From Dactylorhiza incarnata (lineage: Eukaryota; Streptophyta; Magnoliopsida; Asparagales; Orchidaceae): a DNA stretch of 64,000 nucleotides. Shown here piece after piece: positions 33,733 through 45,109 of this stretch; the stretch's first letter is position 1, and the number at the start of each line of letters is the position of its first letter. The stretch is taken from positions 2,418,001 through 2,482,000 of the forward strand of contig JAWHQI010000258.1 in the NCBI GenBank assembly GCA_033032865.1, given 5' to 3'. The notes beneath the pieces are model-generated. The model was given only the letters and a program-made list of their open reading frames with translations. It made no database searches and was not told the origin of the DNA. The translations under genes and the position numbers were made by a program.

Positions 33733-34867
33733 TGTTGAAACCAGTAACCCGGTTTCGACGTTCGCAAGGGGGATACAGCTAACCCTTACTTGACCTGAGC
33801 GAGACCCTTGACCAGTCACTAAGAGCCGAAGAACCTTGCCCTTGGAGAACACCTAAGTCCACAAACGGACCCCTTAAGCTGCAGCGTGGAGGTCCCACCA
33901 CATACCCGGAAGCTCACAAGGAACTTCCCCTCCCAAGCCAATGTTGAGCCTGGGCACCTTGGAGGGCACTAAGGATCACCTCACCGTCCACCTTCAATGA
34001 CAGGGGGAGGGGAGGGGTAGTGCTTGCTCACACGCGAGGGAGGGGGGGGGGTACCAACATCCCTGCCCAAGGTGCCCATGGGGGTCTATTTATAGACTTC
34101 CCAAAAAATGGTCTGCGGGTAGCCAAAAATCCACTATCCGCAGCCCGCCAACCAACCCGAATGACCGAAACCGAGGTCACCCCGCCTGTGCGAGTGGACA
34201 TCGGTCCACTCACGAACTTGGCTGAGAGTGGGGGGGTCCCCCACTCGCCCAAGGGGCGGGCGAGTGGGTGCATCCCCCACTCGCCCAAGGGGCGGGCGAG
34301 TGGGGGCATCCCCCACTCGCCCAAGGGGCGGGCGAGTGGGGGGATCCCCCACCCGCCCCTTGGACAGGCGAGTGGGCTGACCCCCACTCGCCCCTCGGCG
34401 GGCGAGTGGGCGGACCCCCACTCGCCCCTGGGCGGGCGAGTGGGCGGACCCCCACTCGCCCCTCGGCGGGCGAGTGGGCGGACCCCCACTCGTCCCTCGG
34501 CGGGCGAGTGGGCGGACCCTCACTCGCCCCTCGGCGGGCGAGTGGGCGGACCCCCACTCGCCCCTCGGCGGGCGAGTGGGGGGATCCCTCATTCGCCCCT
34601 TGGCGTGCGAGTGGGGGGAACCCCCACTCTCGCCCGCAACCCCAACTCGCCCCTTGGCGGGCGAGTGGGGGGATCCCCCACTCGCCCCTTGGGCGGGCGA
34701 GTGGGCGGATCCCCACTCGCCCCGCTTTTTCTTTTCGCTGGTCATTCTTCACTCTTGCTCGGGCTCGGTCTCCTCTGAGAGGTCAACTCGCTTGCCTCGA
34801 CCACCTTCTCTATCACAACCTTATCTGTGTCGGGTCATACCGACTCGGAAAATATGAGGGTTGTACA
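33733..34867 (-). repeat. Right LTR (5' LTR) of element C
   Basis: Full-length LTR of 1135 bp. On the minus strand TATAAATA lies at 34087-34094. It shares the block gaggtcccaccacatacccg with the solo LTR and the element D LTR. The 34220-34730 part is a tandem array of about 32 bp (cactcgcccctcggcgggcg and gagtgggcggaccc) whose units are self-complementary. Confidence 0.93.
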
Positions 34868-36084
34868 GTAACGTTCCTAAAGTATGGTACGGGACAGTAT
34901 TTTTAGTTGAAATTGCGACTGTAACTGTATTCATAGTTATATTTACAGTCGTAAAAACATATGTAATTTACAACTGTAAGTGTATTTAAAAAAATCACTT
35001 TTCAAACATATACATATGAGATCTTAAAATGATTATAAAAATAATTAAATTAATATTCCGTAATTTTTTTTTTTAAAACACTGTATTTTAACCTACAAAT
35101 ACAATAAGCGCATCATCCTTTAGGTATGTTATGCGTACCTAAGTATTTTCCCCTAACTTCACATACTTTATGAAATCAGTCCTACAAGTTTTTTTTAATT
35201 GATTTTGGTCCCTAAACTTCTTAGTTAACTTGAAAGTGGTCCATCTCCCAACTCCCGTTAACTTTATTAACGGAAGTTTATGAAATGTTCGGGACGCTTC
35301 TTCTCCTTACCGATTCCCGCACCTTTCCGATGAACTAAAGCCCCGCCTAGACATTTGTGATAATTCCTCACACCAGAACTCTTCATCCACAGTAACAGAT
35401 GAAGGAGGAAGTATATCTTCCCTCCAACTCCATCTCTGTATCAGCAGCACCGGAGAAGGTTGCTAGCCACCAATGCAATCAGTCCATGATGCTTGTTGGC
35501 CACAAAATTTGTGAAGATTTAAGTTGGATCGGACTTCCCCCTTCGCGTGTCCTCCGCCATTAATATTTCATTGTTTTCCTCCTTCACGGAGGCTAATCTG
35601 CAAAGCTGCGACTGGTCTATGGACCAGCAGAGTACCTCTCATAACTCCCGTTAATAAATGACAAAATGGTGTCGTCTCTGGACCAGCAGAGGACCTCTCC
35701 TAACTTCCATATTAATGGAAGTTTCTGAAATGTCCAAGACGACACCATTACTTGCCGATCCACGATCTCTTTCCAATGAACTGAAGCTCCGGCACCTTGA
35801 TTTCTCAACTCTCCCTCAACCCACCAACATTTACGACGAGAGGAAATGAGGAATCATCTGTTGCAGTCGGAGCTTTAGTTCATCGGAAAGATGTTGGGGA
35901 TCGGTAAGGAGAGGCGGCGTCCCAGACATTTTCAGAAACTTCCGTTAATAAAGTTAACGGGAGTTGGGAGAGGGACCACTTTCAAGTTAGCTAAGAAGTT
36001 TATGGACCAAAATCAATTAAAAAAACTCGTAGGACTGATTTCATAAAGCAGGTGAAGTTAGGGGACTGATTTAACCATTTTGCT

Positions 36085-36837
36085 TAACAAAAATGGACAT
36101 TTCATTCATTCACCATAACCGAAGGGGCTATTCCGTTCATCTTCCTCACACACTTCTATTAATCCCATCACAAGAAATTGTGCGCCTTCAGAACGTGCAG
36201 GGATAGAGCGTGAAGGAAGAGATGATACGTCCGAGCGAGCAAGTGTCGATCTTCCTCGCAAGCATCGATCTTCCTCGCAAGCATTGATCTTCCCTGGCGA
36301 TGATGAAGCAGGGTTCTCGGCGGGAGGTAGCCGGAGAGGAGAAGGGTGAAGTCGCCGGAGAGGAGAACCTAGACGTTCACCGGAGAGGGGGAGGTGAGAA
36401 GACGCATTTCGCGAAATGCGTTCCGTCGAGCGCAACCCAAAATTGACCAAAAGTGGTCGGTTTTGAAGATAGGTCATTTTCTTAATTCTCAAAACTTATG
36501 GGCCTTGGGTTGAAAACCAATTCCATAAAAAAAAGGTCAAGCGAACATCGAAATTGGAATTGTGATGCCCAATTTCAATTCCCTTGAACCAATTATTGCC
36601 AGACGAACGCACCCTAAATGTTTTATGGAATCAGTCTCAGGTAATCCTTTTTATTATTTTAATTAATTTTTGATTATTAGATATTTAAAATCATTTTTAT
36701 TAAAAACACCAAAATATCTATCTATCCACAAATGTTAACCCGTCTTCTCCTTCAGTCAAAGAGGTCCTTCTCCAGGTCAAGAAGGATAAGGCTTGCAAGA
36801 AAGATGTCGGCGAAGAAGACGATATAATCTCTATTTA
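36085..36837. other. Intergenic
   Basis: No gene supported. The 128-residue minus frame at 36106-36492 has no domain; it contains short duplications such as cgatcttcctcgcaagcat. Confidence 0.45.
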
Positions 36838-36995
36838 GCACGGTGGTGGCGGTCATGAAAGCTGTGGTTATAAACCGTTGTTCGTGAACGCCCGACCTTA
36901 TCTAAGGACTTTCATACATTTTTATGTTCAAAACCAATTTTATTTTTTAGTGGTGGTTGTAATCATTGTCATGCCAAACATACATTCTATGGGAA
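36838..36995. mobile_element. Truncated MITE of the GGCTCCGTTTGGC family
   Basis: Carries cacggtggtggcggtcatga, the gttcgtgaacgcccgacctt block and gccaaacatacattctatgg but lacks its right end, which the next element appears to have replaced. Confidence 0.7.
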
Positions 36996-37404
36996 AAACT
37001 TTTGGTGTGTCCGACTCGCGAAATTTTTGTGTCCGGGCTCCGGTTATATGGTCCAGGTTTTACGTGATGTTGACAAGTGGCGTTAATTATAATTTTTTTA
37101 TATTCTGTTTCCCACTGTATTTTTTCTCCCACCAATCTCCCGCCAGCCATTGCTAGCTCCATGTTAGGTAATTTGTTTGTTTTCCCTCCACATTTGCTTC
37201 CGGCAATGGGTTTCAGACGACGACACATTTAAGGCGTGCGAGCTGACGACGACTGACCGGACACGAAGAAGAAGTTTACTCTTTACGTGTTCTTGTTGAA
37301 AGATGGAGAAGGTAAATTTCATTACCAACGCCTGAACATGCTGCAATGATCATATTGAATGTGAGGTCTATTATACGCAGATCTGAGTTGTTCATTAGTT
37401 TACG

Positions 37405-37528
37405 TTTACTGAGATGTCCGTTATGATATTTGAGATAAATAGAGTGACATCTGAGATGTCGTATTTGACATCTCAGTTGTCATTATTGACATCTCAGAAT
37501 TTTTCTTTTGACATCTCATATTTCCAAG
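37405..37528. repeat. Short palindromic motif cluster, left half
   Basis: Repeated tgacatctcag and ctgagatgtc motifs. The same cluster continues at 42520-42730 beyond element G. Confidence 0.7.
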
Positions 37529-37532
37529 CACC

Positions 37533-38942
37533 TGTTGGGTTCGGGTTCCCTCCTAGGTGAATAAAACCCGCGGCAACGAACGTCGAGAGGTTCGAGATGC
37601 TTTGATATGCAGTTTGCTGAATTTTTTGGCAAAGGTGTTGCAACACCAAAACAGGGTGTTGCAACCTGCTACTCTCTGAATTTCCTGGACAGCTAGGTGT
37701 TGCAACACAAAATTCGGGTGTTGCAACACATCTGCGAATTTCAGTTCCGAATTTCTGATTCGTAACTGTCAAATTCCTGATTGATGGGGCACGTCTATTC
37801 AGTTTTGGAAGGCTGTAAATAGACATTATTTCTATTCCTAATGTGGCAGCCACGTGAACAGTCCTATATAAAAAGAAATAAAAACCTAATGGAGGTGGAC
37901 CCCTGTAGCTCTCTCCCGTGGAAGAAAACAAGCCGCCTCTTGTTCACCGTCTCCCCACCTCTTCTTCCTCTTCCGGATCGAGGTTTTCTCGCCGGCGACC
38001 TTGGACGGTGCCGGAGCCGGAGCAAGCAGCGGTGGTCGGAGGCCTTGAGACCGCGGGCGAGGAGTCCGGTGTGAGATTTGACGGCGGCGATTGTCGCAAG
38101 GGCAGAAGCGCCGAGGACTCTTCGTGCGAGGTTATTGCGGAGGTGGCGCCGTGGTTGTGCAGCGGGGTTGTGGTGCACGTGTGCGGGGGAGCGGCCGCGT
38201 GAGCGGAGGCTGATTTCGGCGGAGCCGGAGCGGCATAGGCGGTGTTTGGCGACCGCCATTTGGGCTCGGGAGAGCAAGGACTGTTGGAGCATCGACGGTG
38301 TTGTCGGACCACGGTCGTGGTGGTGCAGTGGTGCAGAGTGCGCATCTTGGCGCAGAGGACGGCGGTTTGCAACCGCCGTATTTTACTCGGACGAGTATAT
38401 TGGGTCGCATCTGCGGCTAGTGGCGTTCAGCGCAAGGAGGCATCTTAGCCTCAAGTGGACGTTGGTGGCGAGGCATCTGGGCCTCGAACGGGGCAACCTA
38501 CTGACGGGTTGTGGACTGATCGGAGTCGTCGGTGACGTCGTGTATTGACGTAGGCGGACAGCTTGGCACAATATTGAAAGATCTTGGAAGACTGCAGAGG
38601 CTTCAGAGAACCAGTTTGGAGCGAGTCACTCTGCTCAAACTTGGTCGTCTTTGTCGTTATACCTGTATCTTTCTCTTTGTCTTTATATTTGTGCTAGCTG
38701 TAGGATCCATCTGAGGATCGCGGGGGAAAGCCATTGTATTGTTGAATATTATATAGTGGAGGCTTTCCGGGTTAGACTCCGATCGTCCCGTGGTTTTTAC
38801 CCTGCTTTGGGGATTTTCCACGTATACACCCGTGTGTCTGATTGTGATTGTTTTTCTTGTTGCATTTTTCGCTGACGATTTTGCAGGTTTCTCAACTCGC
38901 ATCCTCACGTGCACTTAGGTCTGGGAACGTATTTTCCCAACA
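37533..38942 (+). repeat. 5' LTR of copia element G
   Basis: Begins TGTTGGGTTCGGGTTCCCTC and ends ACGTATTTTCCCAACA. A TATA box (TATATAAAA) is at 37865. Open frames within it (for example 38078-38548) recur in the 3' LTR and have no domain, so they are not counted as genes. Confidence 0.95.
37865..37873 (+). promoter_or_regulatory. TATA box in 5' LTR of element G
   Basis: TATATAAAA inside the LTR; the same site is at 41453 in the 3' LTR. Confidence 0.65.
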
Positions 38943-38944
38943 AG

Positions 38945-38957
38945 TGGTATCAGAGCC
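38945..38957 (+). promoter_or_regulatory. Primer-binding site of element G
   Basis: TGGTATCAGAGCC, the classic initiator-methionine tRNA primer site, two bases behind the LTR. Confidence 0.9.
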
Positions 38958-39107
38958 AGGTTCAGTCGAGCCGATTGGATATTTTGGGTTTGTGAATAGG
39001 TGCGGTAGGTGACGACCATTGGTCCGCTCCCTATCCTCTCTAGTCACATTCTTTGAAATAGTCGGCTCCAAGATCAGTGGTCAGTGTTGACAGTGGACTG
39101 AGTGTAG

Positions 39108-39885
39108 ATGGATTCGACTTTTGAGATGTCCATGAAATTGAACGGGGCCAACTATCATGAATGGCATATGATGATGGAGGACTTGATTTACGTCAAGGGT
39201 TGGCACTCGCCTATCTTTGGGGAGATGCCTAAGGATACGGATCCTGCAAAATGGGCGATTGAACACCGCAAGGTGTGTGGTTTTGTTAGGCGATTTGTGG
39301 AGCGCAATGTTTACAATCACGTGGCGAGTATCACTGATGCCAAGGTGCTATGGAAGACGTTGGAGTCTTTGTATGCGAAGAGCACGGGGTTGAACAAACT
39401 TTTGTTGCTGACGAAGATTAGTGAGTGCAAGTATAAGGAGGGCACACCTATACTTGATCATGTGAATGAGTTCCAAGGAGTGTTGGATCAGTTGACTGCC
39501 ATGAAGGTGACTTTTGATGATGAGGTCAATGCTCTATGGTTACTGAAGTCTCTCCCCGCCTCTTGGGAGATGGTTCGAGTTTCACTAATTAACTCGTCTC
39601 CTGGAGGTGCTTTGACTATAAAGGTTGCAAAGAGTGGAATTTTGAATGAGGAGGTGAGAAGAAAATCGCAAGGCGGGTCATATGCGACCGCCTCTTCTAC
39701 CCATTCAGATATTTTCTACTCAGACTCTAGGGGGGAGAAATAAGAACAGAGATGACAAAGGATCCAATAGAAGTAATTCCAGGCCGCGAAAAGATATTGA
39801 GTGCTTTCATTGTGGCAAGAAGGGTCACATAAAGAGGAAATGCAATGCTTGGAAGAAATTGCAGATGCAAGAATCAGCAAAGTAA
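39108..39885 (+). pseudogene. copia gag with zinc knuckle, frameshifted
   Basis: The ATG at 39108 opens a gag of the UBN2/DUF4219 type: MDSTFEMSMKLNGANYHEWH, VLWKTLESLYAKSTGLNK, LDHVNEFQGVLDQL and LKSLPASWEMV. A run of six G at 39730-39735 shifts the frame, so the first frame ends at 39743. The second frame continues with a CCHC zinc knuckle CFHCGKKGHIKRKC and stops at TAA 39883-39885; the same frame reopens into protease. Gag would form the particle and bind element RNA. Confidence 0.88.
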
Positions 39886-40422
39886 GATGAGGTCACAGCA
39901 TCGATAGTAACTACATTTGAAGATGACGTAATCTTTGCAAGTGATGAGGTGGCGTCTGACCTCGCTTGTAGAGATGGTTCATGGCTAGTGGACTCGGGAG
40001 CTTCAGCACATGTTTCAAGTGATAGAGCACAATTTGCCACTTACACCCCAAGTAAATATGGGGTATTGAAGATGGGCAATGGGGGAGCTTGTAAAGCTGT
40101 TGGTGTCGGTGATGTGCACCTGAAGACGAGCACGGGTTCTATATTAGTGCTCAAGGACGTCCGTCATGTTCCTGACATCCGATTCAATCTGTTGTCTGTT
40201 AGTCGATTGGATGCAGATGGTTATGCCAATATTTTTGGTGATGGACGATGGCGACTGACCAAAGGTTCTTTGGTCATAGGCCGTGGTAGCATGATGTCCG
40301 ACCTTTATAGTTTGGAGGCGAGAGCTGTAGGTGCGGGGGAGCACAAAGTCAGAGGTGACAGAGCCGCCAATGTGTGGTGTGGGCAGCGCGGATTCTTCAG
40401 TGGGAAGAAATGCTACAGGTAA
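39886..40422 (+). pseudogene. copia protease and pre-integrase region, copy 1
   Basis: The frame carries the aspartic protease active site WLVDSGASAHVS, then LKDVRHVPDIRFNLLSVSRL, the typical end of the protease and start of the GAG-pre-integrase region. It ends at TAA 40420-40422 in sequence immediately followed by a tandem copy of itself. Confidence 0.88.
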
Positions 40423-40445
40423 GTGAGACATCATGTCTCAAAGTT

Positions 40446-41105
40446 GACCTCGCTTGTAGAGATGGTTCATGGCTAGTGGACTCGGGAGCTTCAGCACATG
40501 TTTCAAGTGATAGAGCACAATTTGCCACTTACACCCCAAGTAAATATGGGGTATTGAAGATGGGCAATGGGGGAGCTTGTAAAGCTGTTGGTGTCGGTGA
40601 TGTGCACCTGAAGACGAGCACGGGTTCTATATTAGTGCTCAAGGACGTCCGTCATGTTCCTGACATCCGATTCAATCTGTTGTCTGTTAGTCGATTGGAT
40701 GCAGATGGTTATGCCAATATTTTTGGTGATGGACGATGGCGACTGACCAAAGGTTCTTTGGTCATAGGCCGTGGTAGCATGATGTCCGACCTTTATAGTT
40801 TGGAGGCGAGAGCTGTAGGTGCGGGGGAGCACAAAGTCAGAGGTGACAGAGCCGCCAATGTGTGGTGTGGGCAGCGCGGATTCTTCAGTGGGAAGAAATG
40901 CTACAGGCAAGTGAGACATCATGTCTCAAAGTCGACGATGATAGGACAGGAGAGCGGTTCTCATATTGTTGCTGGCCAGCGGCGTCGGGTGATTTTTGAT
41001 TGTCACGATCCTTCATCGAGTTCGACGATTTGTGAGAGAAAGATGCAGAGTTGCAGTGATGGTTCTCTCGGATTGATCGCCAGTTTGACGACTTTTTCCT
41101 CCTAG
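40446..41105 (+). pseudogene. copia protease region, copy 2 (tandem duplicate)
   Basis: 488 bp at 39958-40445 is repeated at 40446-40933 almost without change. 488 is not a multiple of three, so the second copy is out of frame with the first. One C in place of T lets copy 2 read on to 41105 into a short tail without recognisable integrase or RT. Confidence 0.9.
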
Positions 41106-41121
41106 TCGTGAAGGGGGAGAT

Positions 41122-42450
41122 TGTTGGGTTCGGGTTCCCTCCTAGGTGAATAAAACCCGCGCCGACGAACGTCGAGAGGTTCGAGATGCTTTGATATGCA
41201 GTTTGCTGAATTTTTGGGCAAATGTGTTGCAACACCAAACAGGGTGTTGCAACCTGCTACTCTCTGAATTTCCTGGACAGCTAGGTGTTACAACACAAAA
41301 TTCGGGTGGTGCAACACATCTGCGAATTTCAGTTCCGAATTTCTGATTCGTAACTGTCAAATTTCTGATTGATGGGGCACGTCTATTCAGTTTTGGAAGG
41401 CTGTAAATAGGCATTATTTCTATTCCTAATGTGGCAGCCACGTGAACAGTCCTATATAAAAAGAAATAAAAACCTAATGGAGGTGGACCCCTGTAGCTCT
41501 CTCCCGTGGAAGAAAACAAGCCGCCTCCTGTTCACCGCCTCCCCACCTCTTCTTCCTCTTCCGGATCGAGGTTTTCTCGCCGGCGACCTTGGACGGTGCG
41601 GGAGCCGGAGCAAGCAGCGGTGGTCGGAGGCCTTGAGACCGCGGGCGAGGAGTCCGGTGTGAGATTTGACGGGGCTGTGGTGCACGTGTGCGGGGGAGAG
41701 GCCGCGTGAGCGGAGGCTGATTTCGGCGGAGCCGGAGCGGCATAGGCGGTGTTTGGCGACCGCCATTTGGGCTCGGGAGAGCAAGGACTGTTGGAGCATC
41801 GACGGTGTTGTCGGACCACGGTCGTGGTGGTGCAGTGGTGCAGAGTGCGCATCTTGGCGCAGAGGACGGCGGTTTGCAACCGCCGTATTTTACTCAGACG
41901 AGTATATTGGACCGCATCTGCGGCTAGTGGCGTTCAGCGCAAGGAGACATCTTAGCCTCAAGTGGACGTTGGTGGCGAGGCATCTGGGCCTCGAACGGGG
42001 CAACCTACTGACGGGTTGCAGACTGATCGGAGTCGCCGGTGACGTCGTGTGTTGACGTAGGCGGACAACTTGGCACAATATTGAAAGATCTTGGAAGACT
42101 GCAGAGGCTTCAGAGAACCAGTTTGGAGCGAGTCACTCTGACTCAAACTTGGTCGTCTTTGTCGGTATACCTGTATCTTTCTATTTGTCTTTATATTTGT
42201 GCTAGTTGTAGGATCCATCTGAGGATCACGGGGGAAAGCCATTGTATTGTTGAATATTATATAGTGGAGGCTTTTCGGGTTGGACTCCGATCGTCCCGTG
42301 GTTTTTACCCTGCTTTAGGGGTTTTCCACGTATACACCTGTGTGTCTGATTGTGATTGTTTTTCTTGTTGCATTTTTCGCTGACGATTTTGCAGGTTTCT
42401 CAACTCGCATCCTCACGTGCACTTAGGTCCGGGAACGTATTTTCCCAACA
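41122..42450 (+). repeat. 3' LTR of copia element G
   Basis: Same ends as the 5' LTR but 81 bp shorter; the missing block corresponds to about 38081-38163 of the 5' LTR. Confidence 0.95.
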
Positions 42451-42519
42451 GCACCCTTAGACATGATGAAAGTTTAAAAAAATAATAATATTTTATCAAG
42501 ATTTCTGTGTGGTAACAAA

Positions 42520-42730
42520 TCATATCTCAGATGTCATTATTGACTACTGAGATGTCACAAATGACATCTAAGCTAACAACGATAATATCTGAGATATTTA
42601 GTATAAGAACTGAGATATCACAAGTAATTATTGTATTTGTTGTTTTAAATAAAATCTCAGATGTCACAATAACTTCTGAGATGTCATAATGAACATCTGA
42701 GATATCACCAAATGACATCTGAGATGGATG
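42520..42730. repeat. Short palindromic motif cluster, right half
   Basis: Repeats of acatctgagatgtcat-like palindromes, continuing the cluster left of element G. Confidence 0.7.
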
Positions 42731-43135
42731 AAGTCGGAAGCTACAATGACGAAAACGCAAATTTACCTAAGTTGTCGTGAATCAAATGGGGAAGAAGGTT
42801 CATGGTGGCCATAAATTGTCAAGGACGACCAGTACTGAGGAAGAAGAACTACAGCGGCACCGTATGATAGCTGATAGATTGCTGGAGAGTTCCCGAAAGA
42901 AGCAGATAAACAATAGCAGAGAGGAAGAAAAACTCCAGCAGCCTGTATAGTATCTGAGAGATTGACGGAGAGTTCCTGAAAAACTAATAAACACTACCCG
43001 ACTAAACATAAACGGCTTAGGAAAATTCATATTTAATTCATAATTAACGACACGTGTCAGGATCACGTAAAACCCAGACCACGATTTATAACCGAAGCCC
43101 GAACACAAAAATTTCACGTACGACTCACAGACACA

Positions 43136-43500
43136 GCATGTAATGTATACTTTTTCTCTCTGAACCAAATTTTTAAGCATCTAAAAGATTTATTATGACA
43201 ACAAAAAATTATGAATTATGAATTATATTATTTTTATCAAAATTTTGAGTACCAATTTTTATATATTTTGATTACTTCTGATTGTTAACCGGAGTTAACC
43301 ATCATTTTACTGCTGGAATTTTTGAGAAGTTTTTGTAAATGCCAAAATAGGTATTTAAATAATGGTAAAAAACTAAAAATAATATTTAGTATTAAGTTTT
43401 TTTTTTGGACAAAATCAATTTTTTAAATATTTAAAAATATGATTTATAGAGCAAAAATAATACATTTGCACGCAGAGCTGTACATACGCATCATCAAAGA
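43136..43500. other. A/T-rich intergenic DNA
   Basis: Nothing recognised. Confidence 0.5.
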
Positions 43501-43711
43501 CGATTGTTATCCGCACTACAGTTTTGGCTATCCGCACTTTTTTGTATGAGTTATACGCACCTTTTGAAAATACATCTTGTACATACATTTTTAGGAAAAT
43601 CGAGATCTACAACTTTTGTGTTGAACATTTTTCCTAAAAATACACGCACAAGACTTATTTCCACCTTAATTGAAACATGTGCGAATAGCAAAATCTCTAA
43701 TGCGGATACTT
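43501..43711. mobile_element. Palindrome-bearing MITE, type A, copy 1 (decayed)
   Basis: Left end CGATTGTTATCCGCACTACA is shared with copies at 52151 and, inverted, at 46067. One reduced internal palindrome (gatctacaacttttgtgttg with ttaggaaaat) is present. The right end is diverged. Confidence 0.7.
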
Positions 43712-43892
43712 ATCAAAACTCACCGCGCATTCTGAAGCAGGAAAACTGTTTTAAGGGGCGTAGCAGGATGTCGATCACGTGACATGCCACTTGCAAGATC
43801 ACGTGCGCCTCTGCGCAAAGGTTCCGCTGACAAAGGGACAAAGTTCACGGGAGAATCTCTGCTGCCACGCCACCAACTCTCTGCAGCACAGC

Positions 43893-43895
<3 letters not shown>

Positions 43896-43928
<33 letters not shown>
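43896..43928. repeat. (TTA)n microsatellite
   Basis: Eleven consecutive TTA/ATT units. Confidence 0.95.
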
Positions 43929-44384
43929 TTATATTAAAATTAATGAATTATAATAGTTTGTGACAGGCTGACATTTTTCTCGTAACTCGCGACGTCCCGC
44001 TTCTTTTCGGAATCCTGTGCACAGCAGTGAAGAAGCTTTCTTCATGATACTCCAAATACACAGAATTAGGATATGAAATGGAGAGAATCTTAATCCAAAA
44101 TATCCAGCCAGGGACATGTTTTTTTCTTTATTAATAGCACACAAATAATTTATTGAATATTTTGAAGATTCGTTAATTTTCGTTTGTTTGTAATACATTT
44201 ATTTTTAAAAATTGGTTTCAATCTAAGAAATTGACATTGACTTTAATTTCAAGAGAATTGACAAGAGAATTGACAAGAAGGATATTGACTTAGAAATATT
44301 GCTTTTCAAAAATTGATTTTTTTTTAATAAAAACACAAAAAAATAAATAAAAGAGTGCCAATAATATGAATAAAAATTTAAACA

Positions 44385-45098
44385 AATTGTTAATAATCCC
44401 CCTTAGTTTTATCCTCTTAGTCAATAATCCCACAAGTTTCAATAATAGGATGATAACCTCCCTTAGTTTTATTAAATTGTGGGAGTGAGGATTTTTTACC
44501 AATTTGAGTTAACACGGTTAACTCCATTCTTCACAGCGCTAATCGTGCACCGTTAAATCCATGAAATGAATCCAATTGAACTTGCTCCAATGAGTATGTA
44601 GTAAAATTAGTGAACAACATTAATATTTCAAGTCCAGCGATCAAGGTAGGAAATTCCGCATTTTAATGGCTTTCGAACAAAATATATGTAGACCTGAAAC
44701 ATTCATGACAAAAAAGGGGAGGGTCGCGGACCTTGAACGCAGGAATCGAAAATGGGGCGCAGATCGTCTAGGGCCGGAGGATTTTCGAAAAGAACTTGGC
44801 AGTCCACGCCGGCGACGATCTAGGCCGACATACTCGCCGACAAACTAGAGAAGAACAGAGCAGTTCCTACGCCGACGAACTCGCCAGAAAGGGGGAGCGC
44901 CGCGCGCGATCGACTAGGTCTGGTAATAGGGAGAAAAATGCGGAACGAGGGTGGAGTGCGGGCCAAGGAAAATAAACGCAGCTACTAATGAAACCTAAGG
45001 GGGTTACCATCCTATTATTGAAACTTGGGGGGGGGGGGGGGGGGGGGGGGGTTATTGACAAAGGAGATAAAACTAAGGGGGGTTATTGCCAATTTTTT
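44385..45098. mobile_element. Inverted-repeat MITE with internal poly-G
   Basis: Left arm taataatcccccttagtttt and caataataggatgataacct; right arm is the reverse complement (gggttaccatcctattattg, aactaaggggggttattg). A run of about 22 G at 45029-45050 interrupts the right arm. No coding domain. Confidence 0.8.
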
Positions 45099-45109
45099 AA
45101 GAATTGGAG

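Larger units (their letters stand above)
29402..34867 (-). mobile_element. Non-autonomous LTR element C, interior mostly tandem repeats
   Basis: LTR ends are TGTTGAAACCAGTAACCCGG and GAGGGTTGTACA. The flanks ATAAC (29397-29401) and GTAAC (34868-34872) look like a 5-bp target duplication with one change. A purine tract AAAAGAGCAGGGATTG on the minus strand adjoins the left LTR, so the element is minus-oriented. The 3.5-kb interior has no recognisable gag or pol and is dominated by three tandem arrays. Confidence 0.88.
29322..36084. mobile_element. Inverted-repeat element split by LTR element C
   Basis: The left end caaaatggttaaatcagtcc at 29322 is matched in reverse complement by ggactgatttaaccattttg at 36065-36084. 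Within 35150-36084 a second inverted pair (aactcccgttaactttatta near 35258, with its complement near 35943) shows a long hairpin. The left arm is interrupted by element C and about 280 bp of other sequence (34868-35149). Confidence 0.7.
37533..42450 (+). mobile_element. Ty1/copia-type element G, gag-protease only, TSD GCACC
   Basis: Plus-strand element with LTRs of 1410 and 1329 bp, a tRNA-iMet primer site right after the left LTR, a purine tract (gaagggggagat) before the right LTR, and target duplication GCACC (37528-37532, 42451-42455). The interior encodes only gag, zinc knuckle and protease. Integrase, RT and RNase H are absent, so it is non-autonomous. Confidence 0.95.
37006..43135. mobile_element. 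Terminal-inverted-repeat element split by copia element G
   Basis: About 85 bp at 37006-37090 (gcgaaatttttgtgtccggg, ggttttacgtgat, gttaattat) reappears inverted at about 43040-43135. Without element G the host is about 1.2 kb. It contains many copies of a gacatctcagatgtc-like palindrome on both sides of the insertion. No transposase is seen. Confidence 0.7.

Noticed and set aside
36106..36492. 128-codon minus-strand frame
   Set aside because: Low-complexity and locally duplicated sequence, no domain.
38078..38548. Open frame of 156 codons in the copia LTR
   Set aside because: It lies inside the LTR, recurs in altered form in the other LTR where an 81-bp deletion removes its start, and has no domain.
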